Shown piece after piece: positions 1-8,768 of a DNA stretch of 64,000 nucleotides. A program made the position numbers and the translations under genes. Origin of the DNA: CBDAUN01 sp965214615 (GTDB taxonomy: Bacteria > Pseudomonadota > Gammaproteobacteria > Arenicellales > JAJDZL01); contig OZ243952.1 in NCBI GenBank assembly GCA_965214615.1, forward strand, positions 1,178,001-1,242,000, read 5' to 3'. The notes under the pieces were generated by a model. The model was not told the DNA's origin, ran no database searches, and worked only from the letters and a program-made list of their open reading frames with translations. The first letter of the stretch is position 1; each line of letters starts with the position of its first letter.

Positions 1-110
1 AGCTGCTCCTCTACCAGCCAGCCCATCTCAAGGGCTTTCGAACGCAGATTCTCCAACTCGACATCGTAGCTGAGCGAATAATGGCCTTCGACACCGGGGT
101 TTGTGTTCAT
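1..110 (-). CDS. phoU: PhoU phosphate-signalling protein, N-terminal fragment
   Basis: The reverse strand from an ATG at 108-110 reads MNTNPGVEGHYSLSYD and goes on to LRSKALEMGWLVEEQL, which matches the start of PhoU helix 1. Only 36 codons are inside the window. PhoU links the Pst transporter to the PhoR/PhoB two-component system. It normally lies directly after pstB on the same strand. Here it is divergent from pstS and shares its upstream region, which is unusual. The call rests on a short stretch but the pst context supports it. Confidence 0.75.
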   Translation of the reverse strand, partial: MNTNPGVEGHYSLSYDVELENLRSKALEMGWLVEEQ

Positions 111-257
111 TTTCGATTCGTCAGCGACGCCTGATTCATAGTTGCTATGAAAAAATGCAACTAAATCAACATTATATTTCGATAGCACGGACATCGCAAC
201 GGTAATTTTCGGGAATAGGAGATAAGGGATTAGAAAAATTCAATAAAAACAGACCCG

Positions 258-307
258 TATGACAGTAAAAAAAAAAAGATTGACATTTGATTTCGACCTA
301 ATACCAT
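258..307 (+). promoter_or_regulatory. candidate pstS promoter with PHO-box-like half sites
   Basis: A TTGACA hexamer (280-285) is followed after 16 bases by TACCAT (302-307), a plausible sigma-70 promoter. TGACA occurs twice, at 260-264 and 281-285, a 21-base (two-turn) spacing. Read on the minus strand, the left copy (258-265) is CTGTCATA, a perfect PHO-box half site. PhoB control is known for pst operons. The spacing is not the canonical 11 bases, so this is a candidate only. It could serve phoU in the other direction too. Confidence 0.4.
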
Positions 308-382
308 GACGTGCGACCCCAATGGGTCAATTACCAATTTGGTCTGTAAGGCCGCATTTTTACTTTCTATTGGAGAAAAAAA

Positions 383-1447
383 ATGAAGCGACTGATTTTC
401 AGACTAAAGATCACCGTAGTTCCTTTGATTGCGATTTTGTTGCTCGCCGTTTCGCCTGCGCAGGCGAACGACCGCGATGAAATCAAGATCGTCGGCTCGT
501 CGACCGTCTATCCGTTTGCAACGGTAGTGGCCGAAAAGTTCGGAAAGGGAACGGTGCACAAAACGCCGATTGTAGAATCGACGGGATCCGGTGGCGGACT
601 TAAATTGTTCTGCGCTGGGATCGGAATTGAACACCCTGACATCACCAACGCCTCGCGACGCATCAAGCAGTCTGAAGTCGAGAGATGCGCTGAGAATGGA
701 ATTGTCGACATTGTCGAAGTCAAGATTGGCTACGACGGCATAGTGATCGGGAATTCTGTTACAGAGCAGCGCTTTGATTTGACTAAACAGCAGGTTTTTC
801 TTGCTTTGGCCAAAGACGTGCCGTCACCTGACGGCAGCGAGATGCTTGTCCCGAATCCCTATACGAATTGGAGCGACATTGACGAGTCGCTTCCAAATAT
901 GGCGATTCGGGTTCTTGGGCCGCCGCCCACCTCCGGCACGCGCGACGCGTTTGCCGAGTTGGCGCTTGAAGGCGGATGCAAGACCATCGACTGGATCAAG
1001 GCGATGAAAGCGTCCGACAAAAACGCGTACAAGGCGGTCTGCCATTCGGTTCGCGAGGATGGTGCCTGGGTTGAAGCCGGCGAAAATGACAATTTAATCG
1101 TTCAGAAGATTCAAGCGGATTCCAGTTCGCTTGGCGTGTTCGGTTTTAGCTTCATGGATCAAAACTTAGATGTGATTCAGGGTGCGGTTGTCAACGGAGT
1201 TGAGCCGGAGTTTGAAAATATCGCCAACGGCAGCTACGGGATATCGCGCTCGCTTTTCTTCTATGTAAAGTCTGGCCATGTTGAACTGGTTCCCGGAATG
1301 CGTGAATTTGTTGCAGAGTTTACAAGCGATCGCGCTGTCGGCGAAGACGGCTACCTTGTTGACAAGGGACTGATTCCTCTTCCGGAGGACGAGCGCGCCA
1401 TGTTCGCCGATGCGGCTGCCAACATGACGCCGCTGGTGATGAAATAG
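383..1447 (+). CDS. pstS: phosphate ABC transporter substrate-binding protein PstS
   Basis: Periplasmic phosphate-binding protein that hands phosphate to PstC/PstA. The 354-residue product starts with a signal peptide (MKRLIFRLK, then a hydrophobic core, cut near AQA-ND). After that comes the family signature IVGSSTVYPFA, with STGSGGG further on and SGTRDAF in the second lobe, typical phosphate-contacting loops. A GGAG Shine-Dalgarno lies 7 bases before the ATG. It is the first gene of pstSCAB. A 208-base gap with an inverted repeat separates it from pstC, which may let it be made in excess over the membrane subunits. Confidence 0.93.
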   Translation: MKRLIFRLKITVVPLIAILLLAVSPAQANDRDEIKIVGSSTVYPFATVVAEKFGKGTVHKTPIVESTGSGGGLKLFCAGIGIEHPDITNASRRIKQSEVERCAENGIVDIVEVKIGYDGIVIGNSVTEQRFDLTKQQVFLALAKDVPSPDGSEMLVPNPYTNWSDIDESLPNMAIRVLGPPPTSGTRDAFAELALEGGCKTIDWIKAMKASDKNAYKAVCHSVREDGAWVEAGENDNLIVQKIQADSSSLGVFGFSFMDQNLDVIQGAVVNGVEPEFENIANGSYGISRSLFFYVKSGHVELVPGMREFVAEFTSDRAVGEDGYLVDKGLIPLPEDERAMFADAAANMTPLVMK

Positions 1448-1514
1448 CATAGTCGCACACGGCATCTCATCGACTGCGCGTCGTTGAATGCCTCGGACTG
1501 TGCGATAAATCTAG

Positions 1515-1567
1515 GCCGAATCGGTCGAATGGGTTCTAGCGACAGCAGTCCCTTTGGCCGATTCGGC
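1515..1567. repeat. inverted repeat between pstS and pstC
   Basis: GCCGAATCGG at 1515-1524 is the exact reverse complement of 1558-1567, enclosing 33 bases. The right arm lies in GGCCGATTCGGCTA (1556-1569). That 14-mer recurs exactly at 5229-5242, across the pstB stop codon. The fold could be an mRNA stabiliser or partial terminator that sets the ratio of PstS to PstCAB. There is no T-run, so a strong intrinsic terminator is unlikely. Confidence 0.4.
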
Positions 1568-1655
1568 TATCGCTTCACTTGCGGGCGAATCTAATCGCCG
1601 ATAATTGCAGTGACCGATACCCTTTTGTTTTCGTTGCCATACTCGCAATTTTGCC

Positions 1656-3047
1656 ATGTCAGCTCTTGAATTGACTGTCGTGTTGCTTGCAGCGACGACG
1701 GCATACTACCTCCTTGCCAGGCGGCGCTCCATCGGAATCGCAAGGCGTGTCGGCGGAATACGAAATTTGCATTCCGCTCCGACGTACTACGGGGTGGTTG
1801 CGGCACTGTCGTTTGCGCTGCCTTCACTCGCAGTGCTTGGGCTATGGCTGTTCTTTGAGCAGTCCGTGCTTGTCGGGCTCGTGCTGTCCGAATATTATCC
1901 TGCCTCGGACACGATGTCCAAAGCTGATCTGAGCCTGCTTGTAAGTCAGATCAAAATTCTATCGCAAAATCCCGAAATGGCCGCTCTCAAGGATGCCGAG
2001 ACCTTGCATGCCGCGGCAAATTACTACGGGGAAGTGGTCGCCGGCAGCGAGTTTCTGAGAAACGCCGCCGTCTTTGCGCTTGGAGCCTGCGTCGCGACAG
2101 CGATGCTGTTCAAGCTGTCTGAGCGGTTTCGGGCAAGGATCGTGGCGGAACGAATCATTCACGTATTGCTTTGCTCCAGTTCGCTGATTGCCATCTTTAC
2201 TACGATCGGTATCATCTTTTCGGTATTGTTCGAAGCGGTCAAGTTTTTCCAGACTGTGCCGATTTCGGACTTTCTGTTTGGATTGCAATGGAGTCCGCAG
2301 ATTGCGATTCGAGCCGATCAGGTCGGTTCGACCGGGGCTTTCGGAAGCGTACCGCTTTTTACAGGCACCTTGCTGATTGCCGGTGTTGCAATGTTTATCG
2401 CTGTGCCGATCGGTCTGCTGTCTGCGATCTACCTGTCTGAGTACGCGCCGCAGCGGGTGCGGTTCGTCGCCAAGCCGGCACTGGAAGTGCTGGCGGGCAT
2501 TCCTACCGTTGTATACGGATTCTTTGCGGTGCTGGTTATTGCCCCGGCAGTGCACGATTTCGGCGCGGTGCTCGGCCTGGGCATCGCCCATGAGAGCGCG
2601 CTCGCCGCAGGTACGGTGATGGGCATCATGATCATCCCGTTCGTATCGTCCCTTTCCGACGATGTCATCACCGCTGTGCCTCAGTCGATCAGGGAGGCTT
2701 CTCTGGCGCTGGGGGCGACGCGATCGGAAACGATCAAGAAAGTCGTATTTCCGGCGGCGCTGCCTGGAATCGTCGGGGCTCTTCTGCTCGCTATCTCGCG
2801 CGCCATAGGCGAGACAATGATTGTGCTCATGGCTGCAGGGCTGGCGGCCAAGTTAACGGCAAATCCTCTTGAGTCGGTAACCACGGTCACAGTCCAGATC
2901 GTCACTCTTTTGGTCGGCGATCAGGAGTTCGACAGCCCCAAGACGCTGGCGGCATTCGCTTTAGGTCTGACGCTGTTTGTTGTGACTTTGATCTTGAATT
3001 TCACGGCGCTGAATATCGTGCGCAAGTACAGTGAACAGTATGAATAG
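1656..3047 (+). CDS. pstC: phosphate ABC transporter permease PstC (long form)
   Basis: Inner-membrane subunit of the phosphate importer. The C-terminal half is a standard binding-protein-dependent permease domain with the coupling-helix (EAA) motif IREASLALGATRSETIKKVV and the segment AISRAIGETMIVLM, characteristic of PstC. At 463 residues it is about 150 longer than the usual 300 to 320. The extra N-terminal part has two or three hydrophobic segments and a polar stretch near residues 75-130. This lengthened form occurs in some marine and environmental Proteobacteria. The stop overlaps pstA by 8 bases, so the two are probably translationally coupled. Confidence 0.92.
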   Translation: MSALELTVVLLAATTAYYLLARRRSIGIARRVGGIRNLHSAPTYYGVVAALSFALPSLAVLGLWLFFEQSVLVGLVLSEYYPASDTMSKADLSLLVSQIKILSQNPEMAALKDAETLHAAANYYGEVVAGSEFLRNAAVFALGACVATAMLFKLSERFRARIVAERIIHVLLCSSSLIAIFTTIGIIFSVLFEAVKFFQTVPISDFLFGLQWSPQIAIRADQVGSTGAFGSVPLFTGTLLIAGVAMFIAVPIGLLSAIYLSEYAPQRVRFVAKPALEVLAGIPTVVYGFFAVLVIAPAVHDFGAVLGLGIAHESALAAGTVMGIMIIPFVSSLSDDVITAVPQSIREASLALGATRSETIKKVVFPAALPGIVGALLLAISRAIGETMIVLMAAGLAAKLTANPLESVTTVTVQIVTLLVGDQEFDSPKTLAAFALGLTLFVVTLILNFTALNIVRKYSEQYE

Positions 3048-4326
3048 CGATCCGTATCCGACACAATCCGGAACGGATGCGTCACGCATTCGCCAGCGTC
3101 TGCACAGGCGCCGGGCGGCCGAGGCGCGGTTCAAGGCCTACGGAATGATTGCGATCGCCTTGGGCATCGTATTTGTCGTCATGCTGTTCGCCAGCGTGGC
3201 CTATACCGGAGCGGGGGCGTTCTGGCAGACTCAGATCAATTTGACGGTTCATTTCGACGAACAGGAAATTTCGCCCGATGCCATTACCCGGGCGAATTAC
3301 GGAAAGATCGCAAAAGCATCGATCTACCGGGAGTTTCCGGAAGTCTCCAAGCGAAAGGACAAGAGGAATCTATATAGGCTGGTCACTTCAGGCGCGGACA
3401 TCATCTTGCAGCGCATGATCGAAAGCGATCCGTCGCTCATCGGAAAGACCGTATCGGTGTGGCTGCCTGTCGACGATGACTACGACATGCTGAACAAGGG
3501 CAAGCGGACCCACGGCGGAGAGAATTCGTCAGCCCGGATTACTCAGCAGCAGTATGAATGGTTCGAGGCACTGAAAGAAAGAGGGAAGATCAAGAAAAGG
3601 TTCAATACCACGTTTTTCACCGCAGGCGATTCCCGGGAGCCAGAACTAGCCGGACTGTTGAGCGCATTACTCGGTTCGCTGTTTGCGATTGGCGTGTGCC
3701 TGCTGCTGTCGTTTCCGATTGGGGTAGCGGCGGCTTGCTATCTGGAAGAGTTCGCACCGCGCAATCGCTTCACCGATTTTATCGAGATCAACATCAATAA
3801 TCTTGCAGCTGTGCCGTCGGTTGTTTTCGGATTGCTCGGGCTGGCAGTGTTCATCAACTTCTTCGGCCTGCCAAGGTCGGTGCCGCTCGTCGGCGGACTG
3901 GTGCTTACCTTGATGACGATTCCGACGATCATCATCGCCTCGCGAGCCGCACTGAGGGCTGTTCCGCCGTCTATCCGCGAAGGCGCCTACGCAATGGGCG
4001 CATCCAAGACACAGGTGGTTCTTGGCAGCGTAGTGCCGCTTGCAATGCCGGGCATGATGACGGGCACCATCATCGGGCTTGCCCAGGCGCTTGGGGAATC
4101 GGCTCCGCTGCTGATGATCGGCATGGTTGCCTTCATTGTGGACCTGCCTTCCAGTCCTCTGGATCCGGCGACAGCGCTTCCGGTGCAGATTTTTCTATGG
4201 GCAGACAGTCCGGAACGCGCGTTTCTGGAAAAAACATCAGGTGCAATTCTGATACTATTGACATTCCTGATATCCATGAATGCCGGTGCCGTGATGCTGC
4301 GCAAGCGCTTCGAACGCCGCTGGTAG
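3040..4326 (+). CDS. pstA: phosphate ABC transporter permease PstA (long form)
   Basis: Second membrane subunit of the Pst importer. The C-terminal 240 residues form the permease domain, with the coupling motif IREGAYAMGASKTQVV and AQALGESAPLLMIG. An added N-terminal region of about 190 residues holds one membrane segment (MIAIALGIVFVVMLFA) and then a polar, probably periplasmic domain, as in DUF3333-type PstA. The ATG at 3040 is preferred over an in-frame GTG at 3031. It overlaps the pstC stop. At 428 residues it is much longer than the usual 280 to 300, matching the elongated PstC partner. Confidence 0.92.
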   Translation: MNSDPYPTQSGTDASRIRQRLHRRRAAEARFKAYGMIAIALGIVFVVMLFASVAYTGAGAFWQTQINLTVHFDEQEISPDAITRANYGKIAKASIYREFPEVSKRKDKRNLYRLVTSGADIILQRMIESDPSLIGKTVSVWLPVDDDYDMLNKGKRTHGGENSSARITQQQYEWFEALKERGKIKKRFNTTFFTAGDSREPELAGLLSALLGSLFAIGVCLLLSFPIGVAAACYLEEFAPRNRFTDFIEININNLAAVPSVVFGLLGLAVFINFFGLPRSVPLVGGLVLTLMTIPTIIIASRAALRAVPPSIREGAYAMGASKTQVVLGSVVPLAMPGMMTGTIIGLAQALGESAPLLMIGMVAFIVDLPSSPLDPATALPVQIFLWADSPERAFLEKTSGAILILLTFLISMNAGAVMLRKRFERRW

Positions 4327-4394
4327 GCCGCAGTTGATCCAAAAGGGAATGCGCAAATTGGTAATATTGACTGAGCACAGTTGGAAAATTGATA

Positions 4395-5243
4395 ATGGCT
4401 GATACGATGGTAGAGCATTACGCACCTCGACATGTCTCCGAAGCCACGGCTGAAGAGATTGTTTATGTTCCTGAAGCTCCCACTGAGCATGACCGCATCG
4501 TCGTGCGAGATGTCGATGTGTTCTACGGCGACACGCGGGCGATCAAGGACGTGACTCTCGCAATCCGCAAGAACGAAGTTCTTTCGATTATCGGACCGTC
4601 GGGCTGCGGCAAATCCACATTCCTGCGCTGCTTGAATCGCATCAACGACATCATCCCGAGTTGCAAGGTGACCGGGTCGATCGAACTCGATGGCCAGGAT
4701 ATCTACAAGGGCGGCATGGATGTGGTCGAACTGCGTGCGCGTGTCGGGATGGTATTTCAGAAACCCAATCCGTTCCCAAAATCGATTTACGACAATGTAG
4801 CGTTCGGGCCGCGTCTTCACCGATTCGTGGAGACCAGAGAGCAGACTGACGAAGTGGTCAAGACCTGTCTTGAAAAAGTAGGACTTTTGGCGGAAGTGGA
4901 GGATCGTCTGGACAGGTCAGGTACCGAATTGTCCGGCGGACAGCAGCAGCGCCTGTGCATCGCTCGGGCGATAGCAGTGCACCCTGAAGTGATTCTCATG
5001 GATGAGCCGTGCTCGGCCCTCGACCCGATCGCTACGGCCAGGATCGAAAGCCTTATTGAAGACCTCAGGACTCAGTATGCGATTGTGATTGTGACGCACT
5101 CAATGCAGCAGGCAGCGCGCGTTTCACAGCGTACTGCATACTTTCATCTTGGCAATTTAATTGAACTTGGTGATACGAGTCAGGTGTTTACCACTCCGAA
5201 GAGTCGCCTGACCGAAGACTACATCACTGGCCGATTCGGCTAG
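4395..5243 (+). CDS. pstB: phosphate ABC transporter ATP-binding protein PstB
   Basis: ATPase that powers phosphate import through PstCA. In this 282-residue reading, Walker A is GPSGCGKST (67-75), the family motif CLNRINDI follows, the signature is LSGGQQQR, and Walker B is VILMDEPCSALDP. The PstB hallmark MVFQKPNPFPKSIYDNV is present. The ATG at 4395 is preferred to a TTG six bases upstream. The N-terminal 35 residues are longer than usual. No phoU follows. The operon ends here, before a 660-base gap. Confidence 0.94.
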   Translation: MADTMVEHYAPRHVSEATAEEIVYVPEAPTEHDRIVVRDVDVFYGDTRAIKDVTLAIRKNEVLSIIGPSGCGKSTFLRCLNRINDIIPSCKVTGSIELDGQDIYKGGMDVVELRARVGMVFQKPNPFPKSIYDNVAFGPRLHRFVETREQTDEVVKTCLEKVGLLAEVEDRLDRSGTELSGGQQQRLCIARAIAVHPEVILMDEPCSALDPIATARIESLIEDLRTQYAIVIVTHSMQQAARVSQRTAYFHLGNLIELGDTSQVFTTPKSRLTEDYITGRFG

Positions 5244-5903
5244 AACTTATTCACATCGCTTCAAATTTCCGGATTCTTCGAGTCCGGCTCCCGAATAGCT
5301 GTTTCAGCGGCGGCAGAATCAGATTCATTCCGGTTGTTCAGCGCCGTGATTTAATGCCCAGGCGTCGCCGAAAGTGCGGCACCGCGGTTTTAGCCATGCA
5401 GGCCGTCGATCCATATCTTTTGCACAGCCCGTATCTGTGATTTGCACAGAGCATGAAGCCGGGTCATGTGCGGAGAGTAATCTGCAGGTTATTATAAGGT
5501 TTTGATATTAAATGAGAAAACGAACACGTCTTCATTTTCTACGTTTTTCGAAGAAATTGATGCAAGCAATAAGAAACGATCAATTTATTAACAAATACAA
5601 TAGAGTAAGCAATTGAAAAATGACTGATTAAAACATACTGAAATCAAAAAAGGCAATGAACCGGCTCAGCCGCCCCAGCGTTGGCGGCGGCGCGATGTGG
5701 TAAGAAGTTAATCACCTGCATAAAATCGCAACATTGTTGAACTTTGTTAAGGTATCAACAGGTTTACTGACAATTTCTGTGGACAATTTCAGTGGTGCCG
5801 AATTCTGCCGTTTCATTGCGGCAGCGTGCCAGTTTAGAAATAATCTAGCTGCTGCGACTAATCGGGTAACATTGAACGAAGAAGAACAATCGGGAGACAA
5901 TAA
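5244..5903. other. 660-base intergenic region without a supported gene
   Basis: The middle (about 5500-5660) is AT-rich. A GCCGCC/GGCGGC stem with an 8-base loop occurs near 5670-5690. A 34-codon reading frame (5512-5616, product starting MRKRTRLHF) is basic, has a poor ribosome site and no recognised relatives, so it is not called. The last 150 bases probably hold the promoter of the ABC ATPase gene. No RNA gene is recognisable. Confidence 0.5.
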
Positions 5904-6680
5904 ATGACAGAGACGCAATACGCACTCGAAGTAAATGATATTTACAAGAGTTTCGGTTCGGTCGAGGTTCTGAAAGGAATTTCACTGCAGGCGAAAGACC
6001 ACGATGTGATCTCGATACTTGGCAGCAGCGGTTCGGGCAAGAGTACATTTCTGCGTTGCATCAATTTGCTGGAAACGCCGACATCTGGAACTGTTCATGT
6101 CAAAGGCGAACTGATCAAGATGAAGCAACGCAAGGATGGAACTCCGATCCCGGAGGACCGAAAGCAGGTCGACCGAATCCGTTCGCGTCTGGCGATGGTA
6201 TTTCAGCAGTTCAATCTGTGGTCCCACATGACTGTGATGGACAATGTGACCGAGGCGCCGGTGCATGTTCTGAAAGTGCCGAAGAATGAGGCTCGCGAGC
6301 GTGCAAAATCCGTGCTCGAACGCGTCGGCCTTTACGATCGCAAAGACTATTACCCCGCGCACCTGTCGGGCGGACAGCAGCAGCGCGCTGCGATTGCCCG
6401 GGCCTTGGCCATGGAGCCGGACCTGATGCTGTTTGATGAACCGACTTCCGCGCTCGACCCAGAGCTTGTCGGCGAAGTGCTTCGAGTTATGAGAGGGCTT
6501 GCTGAAGACGGGGCGACCATGCTTGTGGTCACCCACGAAATGGGTTTTGCCCGGGAAGTGTCGAACCGGGTCATGTTTCTTCATCAGGGACTGGTGGAGG
6601 AGGACGGGCCTCCGGATCAGGTATTTGATCATCCGACATCGGATAGATTTAAGGAGTTCCTATCCGGCAGCTTGAAGTAG
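5904..6680 (+). CDS. polar amino acid ABC transporter ATP-binding protein
   Basis: ATPase of the HisP/AotP/GlnQ group that energises amino acid import. The 258-residue protein has Walker A GSSGSGKST, a Q-loop MVFQQFNLWSHMTVMDNV typical of this subfamily, signature LSGGQQQR, and Walker B LMLFDEPTSALDPELVGEVL followed by the H-loop VTHEMGFA. A GGGAGA ribosome site lies just before the ATG. The next gene encodes a matching binding protein. The usual pair of HisQ/HisM-type permease genes is absent, so the permeases must be elsewhere or lost. Arginine, histidine or a related amino acid is likely, but the exact substrate cannot be read from the ATPase. Confidence 0.88.
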   Translation: MTETQYALEVNDIYKSFGSVEVLKGISLQAKDHDVISILGSSGSGKSTFLRCINLLETPTSGTVHVKGELIKMKQRKDGTPIPEDRKQVDRIRSRLAMVFQQFNLWSHMTVMDNVTEAPVHVLKVPKNEARERAKSVLERVGLYDRKDYYPAHLSGGQQQRAAIARALAMEPDLMLFDEPTSALDPELVGEVLRVMRGLAEDGATMLVVTHEMGFAREVSNRVMFLHQGLVEEDGPPDQVFDHPTSDRFKEFLSGSLK

Positions 6681-6844
6681 CAAACTGTCTGAGCTTTCGC
6701 CGAGTTTGTTCCAGTTGCGCATTCGGCCGTTGCAATCCGGTCAATTTTTCCCAGTTGAGCAGGCCTGGCGGCAGTATGCGTTCGATTGGAAAATCATCTG
6801 ACTTTAATTTTCTAGTTTAAATCAATCAAGAGGAATTTGTGCCA

Positions 6845-7624
6845 ATGAAAAAACTATTCAAACTCATAGCCGTAGTCGTACTGTCCGGTATGGTGACCGC
6901 AGTCTCCGCCAAGGAATGGACAAAAATTCGAATTGGCGTGGAAGGCGCCTATCCGCCATTCAGCGCAGTGACGACAACAGGAGAACTGATCGGCTTCGAC
7001 ATCGATATCGCCAGAGCCTTGTGTGATGAAATCGGTGCTGAATGCTCACTGGTGCAGCAGGACTGGGATGGAATCATTCCTGCCTTGCTGGCGAGAAAGT
7101 ATGATGCGATTATCGCTTCAATGTCGATTACCGAAGAGCGCAAGAAGAAAGTTGCATTTTCAAACAAATACTACAACACGCCGGGTCGATTTGCCCGTAA
7201 AAAAGGTTCGGGCATCGAAATTAGCGCAGAAGGTCTGGCCGGAAAGACTGTCGGCGTGCAGCGTGCCACGACGCACGACAATTTTGTAACTGCCGAGTTT
7301 GGCGACACGGTCGACGTGAGACGCTACGGGACGCAGGACGAAGCCTATCTGGACGCGAACGCAGGACGGCTGGATTTGCTTCTTGCAGATTCGGTTGCCA
7401 TGGATGAAGGATTCTTGAAAACCGAGCATGGAGCCGACTGGGAATTTGCCGGTCCGGGCTATTCGGATCCAGCTTATTTTGGCGAAGGTGCGGGCGTTGC
7501 AATCCGTAAGAATAACGAAGACCTTGTTGAGTTGTTCAATAACGCTATCGACGCAATTCGTGCGAACGGAACCTACAAGGCCATTCAGGATAAGTATTTC
7601 GACTTTGACGTCTACGGTCAATAG
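6845..7624 (+). CDS. amino acid ABC transporter substrate-binding protein (SBP_bac_3)
   Basis: Periplasmic binding protein of the ArgT/HisJ/lysine-arginine-ornithine type. It has a signal peptide (MKKLFKLIAVVVLSG, cut near VSA-KE) and then the family start IRIGVEGAYPPFS, GFDIDIARALC and DAIIASMSITEERKKKVAFS. The 259-residue length is normal. The ATG at 6845 has AGAGGA about 10 bases upstream. A GTG at 6839 is the alternative. It follows the ATPase gene by 164 bases and probably forms a transcription unit with it. A hairpin at 7660-7697 may end that unit. Confidence 0.88.
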   Translation: MKKLFKLIAVVVLSGMVTAVSAKEWTKIRIGVEGAYPPFSAVTTTGELIGFDIDIARALCDEIGAECSLVQQDWDGIIPALLARKYDAIIASMSITEERKKKVAFSNKYYNTPGRFARKKGSGIEISAEGLAGKTVGVQRATTHDNFVTAEFGDTVDVRRYGTQDEAYLDANAGRLDLLLADSVAMDEGFLKTEHGADWEFAGPGYSDPAYFGEGAGVAIRKNNEDLVELFNNAIDAIRANGTYKAIQDKYFDFDVYGQ

Positions 7625-7659
7625 GCGATACCGTCTGTTCGGCTGAATCATGCCGCATC

Positions 7660-7697
7660 AACTGCCGGTCGAGTCAAGGACGTTTCGACCGGCAGTT
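7660..7697 (+). terminator. perfect 13-bp hairpin downstream of the binding-protein gene
   Basis: Arms 7660-7672 (AACTGCCGGTCGA) and 7685-7697 are exact reverse complements around a 12-base loop. It starts 36 bases after the stop codon. No T-run follows. It may be a weak terminator or an mRNA 3' end stabiliser. Confidence 0.5.
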
Positions 7698-7891
7698 CGG
7701 TCCGGCGATTCCTTGTGTTGATTGAGGATCCTGGAAATCGGTAGCCGAATTTCGTTTCGATTTACGCGCTTTAGATCAATCGACACCTTTATTGCTGCTG
7801 TCGGTGACGGTTGGCGAGAGGATTCGCAGCAGCATCGATGCTCCGAAAACCGTTGACCGACGGCTTTCTCCCATGTTTCCGTTGTGGTCGA

Positions 7892-8220
7892 TTATGGCGC
7901 TGCCGGCAGGCCGTTAGCCAATTCCTCGACCAGATCAATCTCTTGGCGTTCGTAAGTCCGCCAAAAGTAGCTGTTGACAAGATTTCGGCTGTATAGATCG
8001 CATTTCATCCGCCCGGCCGCTATGTAGTTTTCCCATAAGGCGCCTACGTCGTCACGTAGTGTTAGCGGATTAAAGTTGCTTATTGCGTCTTCCATTGTCA
8101 AGGAAATAATATCGGCGACTCTTTGTGACCTCTTTGCGCAGGTTGCGGCTGAATCCGAACCGACTGTACGGGACGTAGGATTTTTCCAGCAGGTTTAGAT
8201 ACCGCTCAACAGTGTTCATT
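7892..8220 (-). pseudogene. DUF4143-type AAA ATPase remnant, frameshifted
   Basis: Read from 8220 on the minus strand, the product begins MNTVERYLNLLEK and continues SRFGFSRNLRKEV and RRYYFLDNG. It then stops after NKQL. The alternative frame resumes with AISNFNPLTLRDDVGALWEN, then YFWRTYERQEIDLVEE, and ends at 7892. Together these are the C-terminal half of the DUF4143 ATPase family, split by a frameshift. The N-terminal ATPase part and the usual C-terminal tail are missing. The gene is clearly dead. These ATPases are often mobile or toxin-antitoxin-like. Confidence 0.7.
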
Positions 8221-8543
8221 TACTTGCGAAACTCTGTTCATTTACGGTGCGAATACTCAGACTATGCAGCAGTCACAGGCATATTGTCGATGTCACTCAA
8301 TTTGATTCTGAATTCAGATATGGGCGAATGAGTGACGGAAAGACAAAAGGGGTTCTAATTCGCTAGAGATGAATCGCTTTCGATTGAAGCGTTGCGCTAT
8401 GCCTATGAAGTGGACGAGGCAGACATTATTTCCGCTCGGTGTGTGGCTGAAGATGCAGATGAGCAACTCGTGTCTTCTGCACTCGCTGAAACGGATTGTC
8501 GTCGGTATGCATCCCGTCCGCGTTTGGCGCGAGAGGCGAGTAT

Positions 8544-8693
8544 CGTGGCATGATCGCAAGCGATCCTGCAATCATTAGCTATGTCGCTCAGCCCCGTCTG
8601 TCAGATATTGAGATCGGATAAATGCCCGGTTCAATCAAGGCATTGAAGCGTATTGCTGCCGCTCTTGGAATTACTGTTGACGGTTTGGTCTAG
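8544..8693 (+). pseudogene. remnant of an XRE/HTH_3 DNA-binding protein
   Basis: One frame reads AQPRLSDIEIG, a TAA stop, then MPGSIKALKRIAAALGITVDGLV and a stop at 8691-8693. Across the stop, this is the recognition-helix half of an XRE-type domain, where families have QPRLSxIERG then SLxTLxRIAxALGVxVDxLV. The upstream half is unrecognisable. It is probably a decayed antitoxin or repressor. The flanking 8260-8540 stretch has only fragments with no clear homology. Confidence 0.45.
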
Positions 8694-8768
8694 GCGGATC
8701 GTCTGGAAAATGCCTGACAAATTCGGGATTTCCGCAATCGCGACGGCAATCGCCCTGTCAGGTGCCGT

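Noticed and set aside
5512..5616. 34-codon basic open frame in the gap after pstB
   Set aside because: Ribosome site is poor, the region is AT-rich and I see no homology.
8369..8578. 69-codon open frame in the decayed region
   Set aside because: No recognisable domain. Another frame in the same stretch is equally open, so neither is supported.
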